Source: Symsagittifera roscoffensis (lineage: Eukaryota; Xenacoelomorpha; Acoela; Convolutidae). Taken from it: a stretch of DNA of 64,000 bases. Of the stretch, positions 1-10,871 are shown in pieces (the stretch's first letter is position 1; the number at the start of each line of letters is the position of its first letter). A program made the position numbers and the translations under genes. Under the pieces are notes generated by a model. It was not told where the DNA came from and searched no databases. It saw only the letters and a program-made list of their open reading frames with translations. The DNA is taken from assembly GCF_963678635.1 (NCBI RefSeq), contig NC_087065.1, positions 29,950,252 to 30,014,251 on the forward strand, read 5' to 3'.

Positions 1-797
1 AGAATCCTTTTTTTGACACTCCTACCATGTTCAAAAAGACCATCGAGTACCTGTGTAGCCGTCTGGGGTTGAACGATAGTTTATCTATTCTCGAATTCCG
101 CCTTCTGCTGATGACAAAATTATCATGGTGTTCGTGGAGTTTTCGTATATTCCATGCTGTTGCGTTTTCTTTTCTGTCTTCTGGGACACTAAAGTAGGCA
201 CTTCCCGGCCAATCAGACCAATTAATTTTTACCCACCAGTTGCTGATTATTGAATTACAGCACTTTCCCAGATGGAAGTGACGGCATCGAGGACTTGTAC
301 TTTTTCCTTTGCCCGAAAAATTCTACTTAGCATGATAACATGAATGAAAGATTCTAATATATGGTCGAACTGAGAAGCGATTGAATGATTGAAATGAAAA
401 GAGCCTTGGTTCAAGAATTAACTATTGACAGTTTCCTTGATGCAGGACTAATGCGTCACTTATTCACTTATAATGACGGCTTTACTGATCAGAACTGCAC
501 TGTCTAGTTCCATTTATCAGTATGACGCCTTCATTATCGATTAGCCGTCTTATCTTTAAGCAGTCATTATTGCATAGATGCTACAGTCGCCTGGTTTGCT
601 AAAAAGAGTGGAAAGTGTCGAAGCTATTACTTGGTGGACTCTTATCTTGATCCTGGTGTATCGATTAATTTGGTGCTGATAAGAGATGGGAGCTTTGCCG
701 CTAAATTGGAGTCAGTTCATCCTCATCTTGTGCTCAATAAGAATTGCATCTCTCATTTTTCATCCCAATTTAGTAAAAACTTACGGACTCAAGGTGA
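1..797. other. noncoding, no gene recognised
   Basis: I see no convincing exon, RNA gene or repeat here. Short open frames are present but have neither recognisable protein character nor paired splice sites. The segment lies directly upstream of the Pro/Ser-rich frame at 798 and could be its promoter or an upstream intron. Confidence 0.4.
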
Positions 798-1304
798 ATG
801 TCCAACGCCGAAAGCGCATGTTCAGTGCCTTCCAGTTCTCCGTCACGATTTGCATTGTCTTCTAACATCCCTGTGCCTCCGTCACCACTCGCAGCACCAG
901 AGACGACATCATTTGCTCTTCCTACACCGGTAAACCCTATGCGAGCACCCCCGCGACCTTTCGCCTCGCCAGTTTCACCGACATATGGGCAACCATATAA
1001 CCCTCTGCGACATGTTCATTCATGCCCCTCGATGGTACATCAGTGCCAGCCTCAGCTGTATCAGCCATTTCCAGCATACCTGGACTCCTACATGTCGGCA
1101 TCACCGTATCCGAATTCTCCATGGCCATCGGCTTTTCCCCACTATCGAGAAGTTGAAAGACAACCGTATGACCATGAGAGCCGAACCTACTCTCCCACGG
1201 AACCACGAGCCGATGATCCCACGGAATTACAAAACCACATGAACGACGAGCCCACAGAAAGCCGCAAAAGAGATCATGCAGAGCCATATAATGTAGGCAA
1301 AACT
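798..1304 (+). CDS. candidate first coding exon, Pro/Ser-rich protein
   Basis: An open frame of 169 codons starts with ATG at 798 and stops being needed at a strong donor: codon ACT is followed directly by GTAAGT at 1305, giving a phase-0 exon end. Composition is clearly different from the AT-rich surroundings (GC-richer, balanced codons). The peptide is low-complexity, rich in Pro, Ser, Tyr and Ala, with a charged tail rich in Glu, Arg and His; no domain is recognised. Such a disordered N-terminus would fit a chromatin or adaptor protein. The SET-like remnant lies 1.4 kb downstream on the same strand, so both may belong to one gene, but I could not trace a continuous phase-consistent path between them. 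It may be part of a decaying gene copy. Start codon is a guess. Confidence 0.4.
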
Positions 1305-2684
1305 GTAAGTTAAAGAAATAACTTCACAATACACAAGCCTAAAAGGTTTTGTTAAACCAAATCTTGAAAGTAAATCATATTCAGTTTTAAAAACCTGGAA
1401 AAGTCTCCCGAGCCGAAAATCCGATAATAAAGAGACTCTCAACGAAGTCATTTTACAGAATGTCCAGAAGTCGAATGACTGAGCCGATAAAAGAAATGAC
1501 ACCTTGAACCACAAAGAACAATTGACCTTGTTCAGGGCCATTGTCACGTTTCTGTTCACGTGCACAGGGATGCTCGGGAAAATGATCATCAACACCACGG
1601 TACATGCTGTCGTCTGGGCGATTGTCAACATAGAGGAAAAAATTGAAGGCTATACTGTGGAGCTGAGCATAAAACCAGCAGGCTGTAAGTATCTTTTTAA
1701 ATCTAAAACAATCATTTGATGAAAAAACACTGATGACTCGATTTGATGGCTCAATTTTATAGTGTCAACTTCTCGAGTCTCCCACAGAATTCCAGTCTAG
1801 CTGGTACAGGATATGAAATTGTACTATACAGAGGCCAGAAACCAATTAAAGATGAGCAATATGAGCTATGTTGTTCAGCGGGATTTTCGGGACACAAAAA
1901 ACCTGGTGACGACTCGTGTTTTTCGCCAATTCATTCGGGAACGCGGTGTTCCGGGTTGCTCCACTAGTTGATCAGTTCAAACGCCAGGTAGATCAATCGA
2001 TATAAAAATTCAATTTCTTCCAAAGAGATTTTTTTAAATCAAAATAGAAACCAACGTGGAATCACATGAAATGAATTAGTTTTTTACTGATTAGCATCAT
2101 AAATCTGGAACAGCCGAAGCGCTGTCTCGCACGTAAGGTTGCAAGGTTTATGCCTTTGTCTACCAGCCCTACGTTCGAGATGGAAAAGCTGAAGAGGCAA
2201 GCTTCAGAAGTTCACCAGAAATTGGACGGATACACCTACGAAGAGGTTCTGATGGCAGTGCGATCCCGACATGATTCTCAACGTTGCGTTCGCCAGGTGC
2301 AGCGCGCACAGATTTGTTTAGGAGATGACTACTTCCCATGAGCTGTCAAGTAAAATTACAATTTTTTACTCAAAGCAGAAGTGGGCAACCCATGATCTGA
2401 AGAAGGTGGTTGACCATGTGGCGAAGCTGCTCAATGATGGATCAAAGAGAAGGTTTCAGCCGCTTGAAAAAACCACAAGCCTGAAACATACCGCAAACGA
2501 CATTGAGAGCTTTCCATATGAGGCTCAGGAAGAGTTGCAGAGTCGTGCATTGACTCAGAGCTGAGTCGGCATATATGATGTGATATTTCCCGTCTTTGGA
2601 AGAGGTACTTAAAGAGAGAATAATTTCAATGACTCGATAAATGTATCTTACTAATAAAATTTCGTTTTTGAATCAGTAATTTTG
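1305..2684 (+). pseudogene. exon-like GC-richer fragments between the Pro-rich frame and the SET remnant
   Basis: Four stretches look coding by composition and open frame: about 1507-1684 (ends at a GTAAGT donor at 1685), about 1749-1966 (preceded by a TTTTATAG acceptor-like site), about 2124-2340 and about 2376-2564. The first ends in phase 1 whereas the next would need phase 2, and the second shifts frame internally near 1880-1980, where a different frame continues to 1988. I therefore read this as a broken gene copy rather than an intact one. No domain is recognised in these pieces. The alternative is an intact gene whose exon boundaries I have misplaced; transcript evidence would settle it. 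Confidence 0.3.
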
Positions 2685-3096
2685 ACTTTAATTTTTGTTA
2701 GGTTTGATTGCTTTGCAAGCGTTCAAAAAAATGGCGTGTTGGTGAATTACCACGGCAGTGTAGTCACCATCATCAATGCCGACCAGTACTGCCTCCAACC
2801 AGGAGTTCTAAGTGAATACGTATTGCAAATTGCGGGTCTTCCTAGGCGATTGATCGACGCTTCAAATGAGAAGTGACCGTTACAAAAATGGAACGTTTGC
2901 CTTGTTCGTTAAGCGAACCACACTTCTCAGAAAAACGAGGCCAATATGAAGAGGGTAGAAGTTGTACTTTCCGGCATAGGTGAAAGAATTGTCATCCTAA
3001 AAGCCATGAGAGACATTGTACCTTTCGAGCAACTGCGCTTTGACTATGGAGACAAATTTTCTCAAGCGTTGTATGACCACAGCAGTTAATTGGATT
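2685..3096 (+). pseudogene. SET-domain remnant, frame-broken
   Basis: Three consecutive frames carry recognisable pieces of a SET (protein lysine methyltransferase) domain. The first (about 2709-2873) has the strand-forming start with Asn-Gly followed by a Tyr-His-Gly turn and later an Ile-Asp-Ala motif, as in SET N-flanks. A second frame (about 2871-2915) carries a Gly-Thr-Phe-Ala stretch equivalent to the GN-x-x-R/F segment. A third (about 2916-3095) has NHTSQKNEAN, equivalent to the cofactor-binding NHS-x-x-x-N motif, then EQLRFDYGDKF, equivalent to the catalytic-tyrosine motif (E-L-x-x-D-Y-G). The frame ends with TAA at 3094-3096. Two frame changes and a stop separate the pieces, so no functional enzyme is encoded as assembled. 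Sequencing error is possible but two independent shifts make decay likelier. Which SET family it derives from is not clear. Confidence 0.6.
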
Positions 3097-3633
3097 TTGG
3101 GTATTCAACAAAAGTTTAAACTCCTTTCGTTCCGGGGAACGTGTTATCAGTTTTCGAATCAATTTAGAATTTATAAGAGTTTGGGTTTGTGTTCATGATT
3201 TTATATTTTAAACCTGTTCTTATTTATGTTCAAATTTACTGATTGAATGTTCTAGTATTAAACTCTGAATATATACAATTATGTACACTTACTACAAAAT
3301 TGAGAAAATAACATGATTAGGCATGAATTAACATTAAAAAGTGAATGATCGAGCTAAATTGAAAGCAATGATTAAAGATTTGTTCTGGATTCCACAGACA
3401 ATGGTTAAGTATTTGTTCGTAATTTCCGCATTCGTTCATCTAGCTAGCCATTTCTCAAGCTGGGTTTTTGCTGGACATCTCATTTACAATCTGCGGAATC
3501 CACTAACAGTTTGTGCAATTAATAAAAACGAACTGTTGCGCTCTAATACAATTTTTTAGTAAATATTACGTGAGATCATAAAAAATCATTTTCGCCCGAA
3601 AATGGTACAAGGCGATTGATCGACGCTTCAAAT
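2844..3633 (+). repeat. 24-bp direct repeat (2844-2867 and 3610-3633)
   Basis: The exact sequence AGGCGATTGATCGACGCTTC plus four more bases occurs inside the SET remnant at 2844-2867 and again 766 bp downstream at 3610-3633. The second copy has no coding context, suggesting a small local duplication of the pseudogene. Confidence 0.75.
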
Positions 3634-5447
3634 TGATCAATTAATTAAGGAATAGAGATAAAAATCTGCTTGCAACAATTGTTGCAACAATTGTTCGCAA
3701 AATTTATAATTCTTTTCAGAAAGAAATTGAATAACTCAAGTTTATGCATGAATACTGTTCTACATTGTCTTTATTTAAATTTCTGTTCATGACATTTGTT
3801 TTGAACAGGGGACGTTTGAGAGCCGGGGAGTTTAAAAAAAAAACAAAAATCAAAAGTCTTGCGCAGTTCTGAAAACTGTGGTTTTTGAAAAATCTTGCTA
3901 ATTGTGAATTGTTGAAACTTCCGACTGAAAAATTGTTTTGAGTTACGTGACATCGCGCAGCTAATAGCGCTCGGAATCATCCTAATAATTATGACTGCTC
4001 GTATCAGGACGAAGCCGGGAATGTTCCCTATAAATTCTATGAACTGATTTTTGTACCTTAAAAACATGAATGTGAGAACAAAGTTGAAAGGACTTTGTAT
4101 GCTTCGAGCGCTAATAGCTGCGCTCGAAGCATCTTTCAAAGAAAGATGGAATGAAAACAAAGCGGCAAAAAACGGGACAAAAAATACCTGCTGATCCATT
4201 CATATAAATTTTATAGGCATACATAAAAAAATAACTGTCCTTTCTTTGAAACTCAATAGATTTAAAAAAAAATTGTTGGTAGCCAAAAAATGTCATTTTC
4301 ACTACATAAAAACGCAATTTTTGTTTAAAAACAACTCTAAAAAGTTTTGCTCAAATTGTAAGAGATTATTCCTTTCGTAATTGTTGTTGAGCTACATACG
4401 AAGCTCACTTATTGAATTTTAGCATCAATTGATAAGTAGCTTAGGCGTAAATTCTGGTTGACTAAAAAACCAAAAATGGTTGGTTTTGAGGAGAAACATT
4501 TTTCAATTCTGCTAAAAATTTAAGTAAGTTTCTTCTTCTTCGCTTTTGGTCTAAAATTAACCAAATCTGAGAAAAATGCGTGTGAAGTTTCAATTTTTCT
4601 TTCTTTTATCCGGATATTTTAAATGAGCAATGTAATTAGTTGCATTTTTACCGTCTTAAAATGTTGAATAATGATCATAAATTCTTTTCAGGCGTTTCCA
4701 TTGGGCCTACAGAGCCGTTCACAGGTGTCTCAGAGAGGAAGTTCTTTTAATACATTATTATTATTGGGGGAGAATTAAATTCTCAATACATGAAATCAAA
4801 TCATGTCTCTTTAGATTTATTTATACTGGTTTTCGCCAAAAAGTAAGTAAAAGAAACTTTACCAGAAAAAAAGAAAAGATCTTTGAATTTACTTAACTAA
4901 TAGAAAATTTTTCTTGAGATGTCTTCGTTATCCAGGATGTAGCAGTCTAAGCAAATATGATTGAATAATTTCATTTTGAGGACAGAAACTTTTATTATGT
5001 TTTCGAGAAAATGAGGAGGATAATTTAGGAGAAAAGTTACTATTTTGAACCTCAAATGTTGACTGATTTGGGTATATATGTGCTCTTGTTTGCAAAATTC
5101 TTAATCTACTGAGTGCGCATCTCTGAATTTTTTATTATTTCATTTTCCGTAATGAGCTCGTTCAAAACTTGAATAGGTCTTTGACATCTGAAAATTACTT
5201 TTGACCTTGAGAAGATTTAAATATTTCATCTGAAGTGTCGAAAGAGCGATGCAATTTGGTTACGCATTTTCAAAGACATCTATTTTCGAATAACATTCAA
5301 AGCCACTTCTTCAATTGTTTTTCTTTCAACAATAAAAGGCCATTCAATTTTTCAGACAAAAAAACGGCAAGCATCACGTAAAGGTAAATGCGAAACTTCA
5401 GAGAACGCTTTTGGAATAATTTAAGCTTAAAAATCAGAGCTATAAAG
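3097..5447. other. AT-rich noncoding DNA
   Basis: No gene is recognised. The stretch holds a diverged copy of the GACTGCTCGTATCAGG repeat family near 3988-4022 and a short palindromic run built on CAACAATTGTTG near 3673-3700. Open frames on the minus strand at 3771-4317 are rich in Phe, Ile and Lys and look like translations of AT-rich repeat DNA. Confidence 0.4.
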
Positions 5448-6241
5448 AGTGCAAAAAGTTCGGACAGACAAAGTTAAATAAAAATAACAGCTGTTTTTAT
5501 AACACTTGACAGATTTTTGCATGCAATTTTGTTTTCCAGACAACCTTGAGACACAATTTTGGATTAAAATTTTTAAAATAGGTCAATTGTTTTTTTGAAT
5601 TATATTTGTCTGTCCGAACTTTAGGCTACTATAGAGTGTTGCAAAAAGTTCGGATAGACCGAATTATTTAAAAAAAGCAACTGTCTAGACATCAATGGAA
5701 AAAAACTGAAATAAACATAACGTCGAAAGTTCATAAAGCAGAAAAACGGGAATTACTTAACAAACCCCCTTTCTTAAACCCCTTTCAAGAAAGGGGAGGA
5801 GATCGTTAATAATATTACTTGCAGCGAGCTTTCGACCAATCAAAATGCAGCAAATTCAAATTCGCATACAAAGCTCTAGTGCGAATTTACTGTTTTTATT
5901 TACAGGGGTCGAGATTTTTTAGTAGATACAAGAGGGGCGGGGGGGGGGGGGGAAGATTATTAAGTAGATCCGAGTTTCGCTAAAAACCTATAACCACAGT
6001 GTGCAATTGCATCCGAACCGTCGAAATGTTTTATAGTAAAATTTGGATGTTCATCGCAATATTTAAAAATTAGGCTAGATAGGCAAGCATAATCATCGGA
6101 TAATCGACGATCTCGCATTTTGAATTTGGTCTGACAAAAAATTCAAGGTTGTTCGGCAGCAGATTTTGCATGCGAAAAAAGCGTCGAAAAGCACTGATTG
6201 CTCATTTTAATTATTTCTGTCTGTCCGAACTTTTTGCCACT
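5448..6241. mobile_element. inverted-repeat element(s), MITE-like, terminus GCAAAAAGTTCGGACAGAC
   Basis: Four copies of one terminus are arranged +, -, +, -: forward at 5448-5470, inverted at 5605-5623, forward at 5635-5660 (one or two changes) and inverted at 6216-6241. The simplest reading is two short nonautonomous elements side by side (about 175 and 605 bp), or one element with a second nested next to it. No transposase is encoded. A poly-G run lies inside at about 5940-5952. The superfamily is undetermined because I could not define a target-site duplication. Confidence 0.65.
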
Positions 6242-7038
6242 AATTATAATTTTATTTTCGAAACTTAAACGTTGTCCGATTAATTTGTTAAGAACTATCT
6301 TGCAGCTGAGAAAACTGATTTTTTTCCAAAAGCTATGAGACGCCTCAAAACAGGCTTAATTTAGTCTTATGACGCTCTCTCAAGTGAGTTTTTTTGTTAA
6401 AGAATTCCTAATTTGTAATTCTGTTCTTGTAATGACTTCACACTCGGAAACAATTTATTGTGATTTCTTAGGCTTCATTTTGAAAGTTCCTTTTCCGTTA
6501 TGAGCAAATTGTCTCGTATATTGAGTCTTTCCCCAATGAGTTTTCTTATGAGTCCAAAATGGCTGTTTGAAGCACGTGCTGAACTACATGTTTGCTTAAT
6601 CACACGTATCTTAACATTTGCGTATCTTAACATCATCTAGAACTCATAACCCACATTTAATTGTCACGTTTGAGCACGCGATAAAATTAACTTTTTGAAA
6701 AAATTTATTCCAGTGTTATAAGTGTTTCCTTGTAAGTAAATCAGTTTTCTACTTTTCTCCTTTTTCAGTTTCCACCCAACTGCGTTGTTTAATTGCTTTT
6801 AACTCTTGTGACTCTTTTGATTCATGTGAATAAACTTGTATCTTCCATTCGAATTTGAAAACTATGATTGTGGTGCGGTGGTTGGCTTATTTAGCCGTGT
6901 TACCTCCATTGAACAAACACGGGGTCTTTTCCGTAATACCACCCCCTAGACAACAGAAAAATTAGGCTCTTTTCCACTTTCCTCCTCCCCATTTGAGTTT
7001 TAGCTTTGAAAAAATAATTTAACACTGTTTTAACATAA
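6242..7038. other. noncoding, ends in an interrupted MITE fragment
   Basis: No gene recognised. From about 6968 to 7038 the sequence starts with GGCTCTTTTCC and continues like the reversed family-A MITE seen at 42739-42950, then is cut by the giant retroelement at 7039. The other half of this MITE is not found on the far side of the element. Confidence 0.45.
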
Positions 7039-7446
7039 TGAGTTAGGACCGAAGTGTAACTCATAGAGTAATTTCGGATAGGGTACACCGTCTGCTCGTC
7101 ACGCTATCTTATTTTCGGCCGGATAGATTCGTGCAACTTCTTAGTCTAATACCGATCCTAATCTTACTCTTATACTATCTAGTCTCAGGTTGTTTAACTA
7201 GTCTCTGCTAGGCTCAATAGATCTAGGGTATACTGGTTTATTGCGGCTGCTGAAGTGCTCGGGAGAGTCCAACTAATTTCTAAGTTAAATTCAAATCTCT
7301 CTGGTGCTGAAATTACAAGTAACTTCAGCACTTACAAATAAGTGGGTTGTTAGTTAGATGGATCATGATTGGTTAATATTAAATACTTTACATTGGTAAA
7401 ACATTTAATTTATCCAATCATAAAATGTAGTTTAGATCAGGTTCCA
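7039..7446 (-). repeat. 3' LTR of the giant element
   Basis: 408 bp, matching 25551-25958 base for base as far as I can compare by eye. In element orientation it starts TGGAACCTGATC and ends CCTAACTCA. It carries an AATAAA (7242 to 7237 on the minus strand) and a 28-nt hairpin at 7304-7331. The base run just inside it (complement of 7447-7456) is only partly purine, so the polypurine tract is weak. Confidence 0.95.
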
Positions 7447-9065
7447 CCCATCCGGGTTTTACAGAGTTTTTTAGAATAGTTCTTCTGCAATTCGAAGGAT
7501 GGATGATGGACGTTTGTTTTTGGCGAACATCATAATTTTCTTCCGTTTCCTCTTTTGTTAGGGAAGTTCCAGGAAGCTGGAGTTAGAGACATAAGACGTT
7601 GTGTCTTCTAGTGACAACGACTACGTCTTTGCAACAAACTCAAATCTGATTTCAGAATGGTTTGCTATGTCAGGTTTTTCTGTTCTGCGTGGAGAACTTC
7701 TTTTGTGTATGATCTAGTTTGGGAATGGCGTGGAGATTGTGCGTGGAGGGGATGCCTGGTTACTCGGATCTGTACGTATACTTGAACATCGAGGTGGTCA
7801 TTGGTCTAGTTCAATGAAGTCCTTTTCTGCGAGGTCAAGTCGTACTCTAAATCCTTTGAGTTGTGATTGTGAGCGGCATATCGATTGTAGTTGGTCATTC
7901 TCTCTCGAGTGTAGTGGGGTCGTCTTGTCTTTTGATGTTCGTCCTTGGTGTTGTATTCTGATCTATATATTGCATCATGTGATTTTACATTTTTTAAAAC
8001 TTTTATTAGTTTAATATTTTTTAATAATGATTTTAGTTAGTTGTTTTCACAAAAGCTTTTTGTTTTAGTTCGGTTATTTTGAAGAGTTACTCACACTTGA
8101 GTAGCTCTTATTAAAAATAGTGGTGTGGTCACAAAGCGTGGATGTAGCGCGGTGGGTTAGGCCGGCTATAGAGCATGCTCAGGACGTCCTTCCTGGTGGG
8201 TTAGGCCAGGAGTGGGAGTATGATTTCATGCGGTTTTTGTGAGGGGTCCTGTTATGTGACAACGTTTTATGTTGAGTTTGTTGTGGTCTTACTTATGTTT
8301 TGTTGGTTGTGTCCTTTTTTCAAAAATCAAATTGTTTGTGGTATGGGTTTGTCTTTCGACTTTTTTGTGTTTTATTATTTCTTTCTTAGACTTTATAATA
8401 GTCTTCAAAAGAATAAATTATCCAGTTTTAAACTGGGTTAATCCGGTTTGGGTACCGTTGGTTTCTTTTTCTAAGTCATGCTGTTATTCTATGATTTGTG
8501 GTATTTAGTAAGCTGCGTTGGTTAGTTTTGTTTAGTATATGATTCCTTTCCAACCGGGCTAAAGGAAAGTTTGAAACATGTTATTATATGTTAGAGTTGT
8601 TGAGTGTGAAAACTTGAAACTGAAATTCATTATTTTAAACAATTCTTCGTGGGCGAGCTGTGCGAGTGTGGATAGAATTTCTGTGCGAATGAATGAAAAT
8701 ATCAAAAGGTTAGTACTGCATTTGCATTTATTTAATTTACTACATAGAATTTAGAAATTTACTGCTAGTCATGGGGGAATATTAAGATACAAATTTTCAT
8801 CATAATTAGATTTACTGCTTGTGGGGGAAAATTTTAGAAATGAATTTACTGCATTGGTATTAAATTTATAAATTTATAAGTGTAAGAGATTAATAGAATT
8901 TTTGAAATCTGTTTGATGAAATTTGCGATTTTTATTTGTCTTTTGTGGTTTTTGTAGGTGATCGTCGGATGAAGGCTAAAAATCTAAAGAAAACATGAAT
9001 AAAGTATGGTGAGTTTTTTAATATTTTAATTAGTTAGTAATATTCATTTAATTCATACTTACCTG
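7447..9065 (-). other. 1.6-kb noncoding 3' tail of the giant element
   Basis: Between the stop codon of frame F and the 3' LTR no minus-strand frame of useful length exists; plus-strand frames at 7730-8508 are shadows in a T-rich strand. It begins with a perfect donor-like CAG|GTAAGT directly after the stop (GT at 9062-9061) and has an acceptor-like TGTTTTCTTTAG ending at 8984. A GC-rich patch at about 8118-8215 contains GTGGGTTAGGCC twice. The function of so long a tail is unknown; export, packaging or replication signals are possibilities. Confidence 0.6.
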
Positions 9066-10871
9066 TTAGTCGTCGGGGAAAAAACCGTGGGGGAAGATGT
9101 CGTGAATTAGTTCTGAAGTTGTTAGTAGTTTAGCTAAGATGCGGATGATATTTTTAGTTTGAAGCAGTGGCCAAAGCAATTGAAGTGCCTTGATAGTGGT
9201 TAGTTCTTCAGTGCCAACTGCAAACTCATAAGGTGTGTTTTGGATTAAGTTATATAATTTGTGATTGAATTTAGTGTTGTGGATGAATTCTAAAATTGGG
9301 ATTTCTATGGGTTGTACAAACTCGTGCGGGATAAGGAAGGGTCGGGATTCTTCGGCGTTGAAGGTCTTGGTAATGGGACAGAAGATGTACATTTGGGTTA
9401 TGGGGTCATAATTACGAAGAATACCATTGAGGTTAGTGTCTTTAATACAATATGTGAAATTTAGGAAAAATGGTGAAGTGTATTTGGAATTAATGAATTG
9501 AAAACGATGGTGTGGTTGTCTAGAGGGTGTGTGTAGGTCAAAGTGATTTTGGATGAAACGATAATAACTATATGTGTGGGTTTGTTTAGTGCGCAACATA
9601 ATATCGTGTGAGCAGTGTAAATCTCTTTCGTGTGGTGCAAGGAAATGAAAGGTTAGTGAAAATATTTGGAAGCGTTCTTTAAAACTTTCGTATGCTTGTG
9701 TGTCTGTTAGTGCTTCTGAAATAATGTGATCAAACTTTCGGTCGAAGATGTTTAGTGTGAATGTATATGGTGTCTTGATGAAAAATTTCTCGGTAATTTG
9801 TGGATTAGCGAAGCGATCGTCGTCTAAGAATTGATCTTGGTTAGCTCTGATGATGTTGTGATCATAGTATTCGAGTGTATATTCGTTAGCTCTAGGTGCA
9901 GTGTGTGTTTTTAGTGATTTTTTATATCCAACGTAAGTAAATTGTCTAGGTGTTAGTGGTGTAGTGAGTCGATATAGTATGTCCGTATTTCGCTCTATAT
10001 CGATGTGAGTGTTAGATAAAGGTAAGCAAAGAGGGTTAGTGAAATGATAATATGAGGTCCAAGAGAGAGTAGGCATTAAAACGTATTCATCTACGAAGTT
10101 GCGTGTTTCGTTAGTGTCGTGGGGGGTGTTTAAGGTGTATTGTGGGAATGAGGGTAAGGTGATGGCTAAAAATTCTTTTGTGTTAGTATGCTTGGGGTGG
10201 TTGATGTATTCACGGGCTGTTCCTGGTTTTGCTGGGAAAGGATGGTTGGGGAACTTTCTTTTAAAAGTGCGGTAAGCTCTATTAGTGTTGAGTGAAGATT
10301 CAGTTGATGTGGATGATGGTGCTAGTGATTCAGTATAAGTTGAAGAGGGTGTAGGGGTAGGGGGGTTGGATGAATTTATTGTGGAGGAGATTTGATTTAT
10401 GGTTGGGGTATTAAGGTGGTAGGGTTGTTGTTGAAGGGTAATAAAATTATCTAGCTCTGGGGAGATTCGGGGGGTGTCTGGAGAATGAGATGATTGGTCA
10501 GAATGGTATGAGGAATAGGTTGGGGTAACTTGGGAAGCATAAGAGGGTGTGGGAGTAATTGGGTCAGGGTTATTGGATAATATGGGTTGAAAAGGGAGTT
10601 GAGAAAAATTAAAAGAGTTATGAAAATTATTGGATGGGGATGGTTCTGAGTCGGCGAATTCATCGGGGGTTTCAATATTCGGGTTATTTAGCTGTGAGAT
10701 GGAGTATAAAACTGAGATGTGTGAATTAGTGTCGGAATTCATGCCTGATGTTACATTACTAGATGGAAAATCGGGTGGCGGAAAAGCAAAAAGTGGTATT
10801 ATTGGGATTGGAGAGGTAAGATTGGTTGGGTGGGAATTTGATCGGTGTAGTGATCCAAGTTGGCGGCTCAT
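9066..10871 (-). CDS. frame F: 601-aa protein of unknown family, last gene of the giant element
   Basis: I do not recognise this protein. Residues about 1-200 are disordered-looking, dominated by Ser, Pro, Asn and Thr with several PT/PS repeats. Residues about 205-600 look folded, rich in Phe, Tyr, His and Thr, with no transmembrane segment, no signal peptide and only a few cysteines. A short basic stretch (YRTFKRKFPNH) marks the junction. Its ATG overlaps the env stop as ATGA (10871-10868), so translation is probably coupled to env or depends on a spliced or subgenomic RNA. The corresponding part of the degraded copy lies beyond the copia insertion and is not visible, so conservation cannot be judged here. 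A virion-associated or matrix-like role is conceivable only from its position next to env. Immediately after the stop comes a consensus splice donor. Confidence 0.85.
   Translation of the reverse strand: MSRQLGSLHRSNSHPTNLTSPIPIIPLFAFPPPDFPSSNVTSGMNSDTNSHISVLYSISQLNNPNIETPDEFADSEPSPSNNFHNSFNFSQLPFQPILSNNPDPITPTPSYASQVTPTYSSYHSDQSSHSPDTPRISPELDNFITLQQQPYHLNTPTINQISSTINSSNPPTPTPSSTYTESLAPSSTSTESSLNTNRAYRTFKRKFPNHPFPAKPGTAREYINHPKHTNTKEFLAITLPSFPQYTLNTPHDTNETRNFVDEYVLMPTLSWTSYYHFTNPLCLPLSNTHIDIERNTDILYRLTTPLTPRQFTYVGYKKSLKTHTAPRANEYTLEYYDHNIIRANQDQFLDDDRFANPQITEKFFIKTPYTFTLNIFDRKFDHIISEALTDTQAYESFKERFQIFSLTFHFLAPHERDLHCSHDIMLRTKQTHTYSYYRFIQNHFDLHTPSRQPHHRFQFINSKYTSPFFLNFTYCIKDTNLNGILRNYDPITQMYIFCPITKTFNAEESRPFLIPHEFVQPIEIPILEFIHNTKFNHKLYNLIQNTPYEFAVGTEELTTIKALQLLWPLLQTKNIIRILAKLLTTSELIHDIFPHGFFPDD

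Noticed and set aside
7730-8508. Plus-strand hydrophobic frames in the 3' tail
   Set aside because: They are T-rich shadows on the strand opposite the element; no conserved domain or partner.
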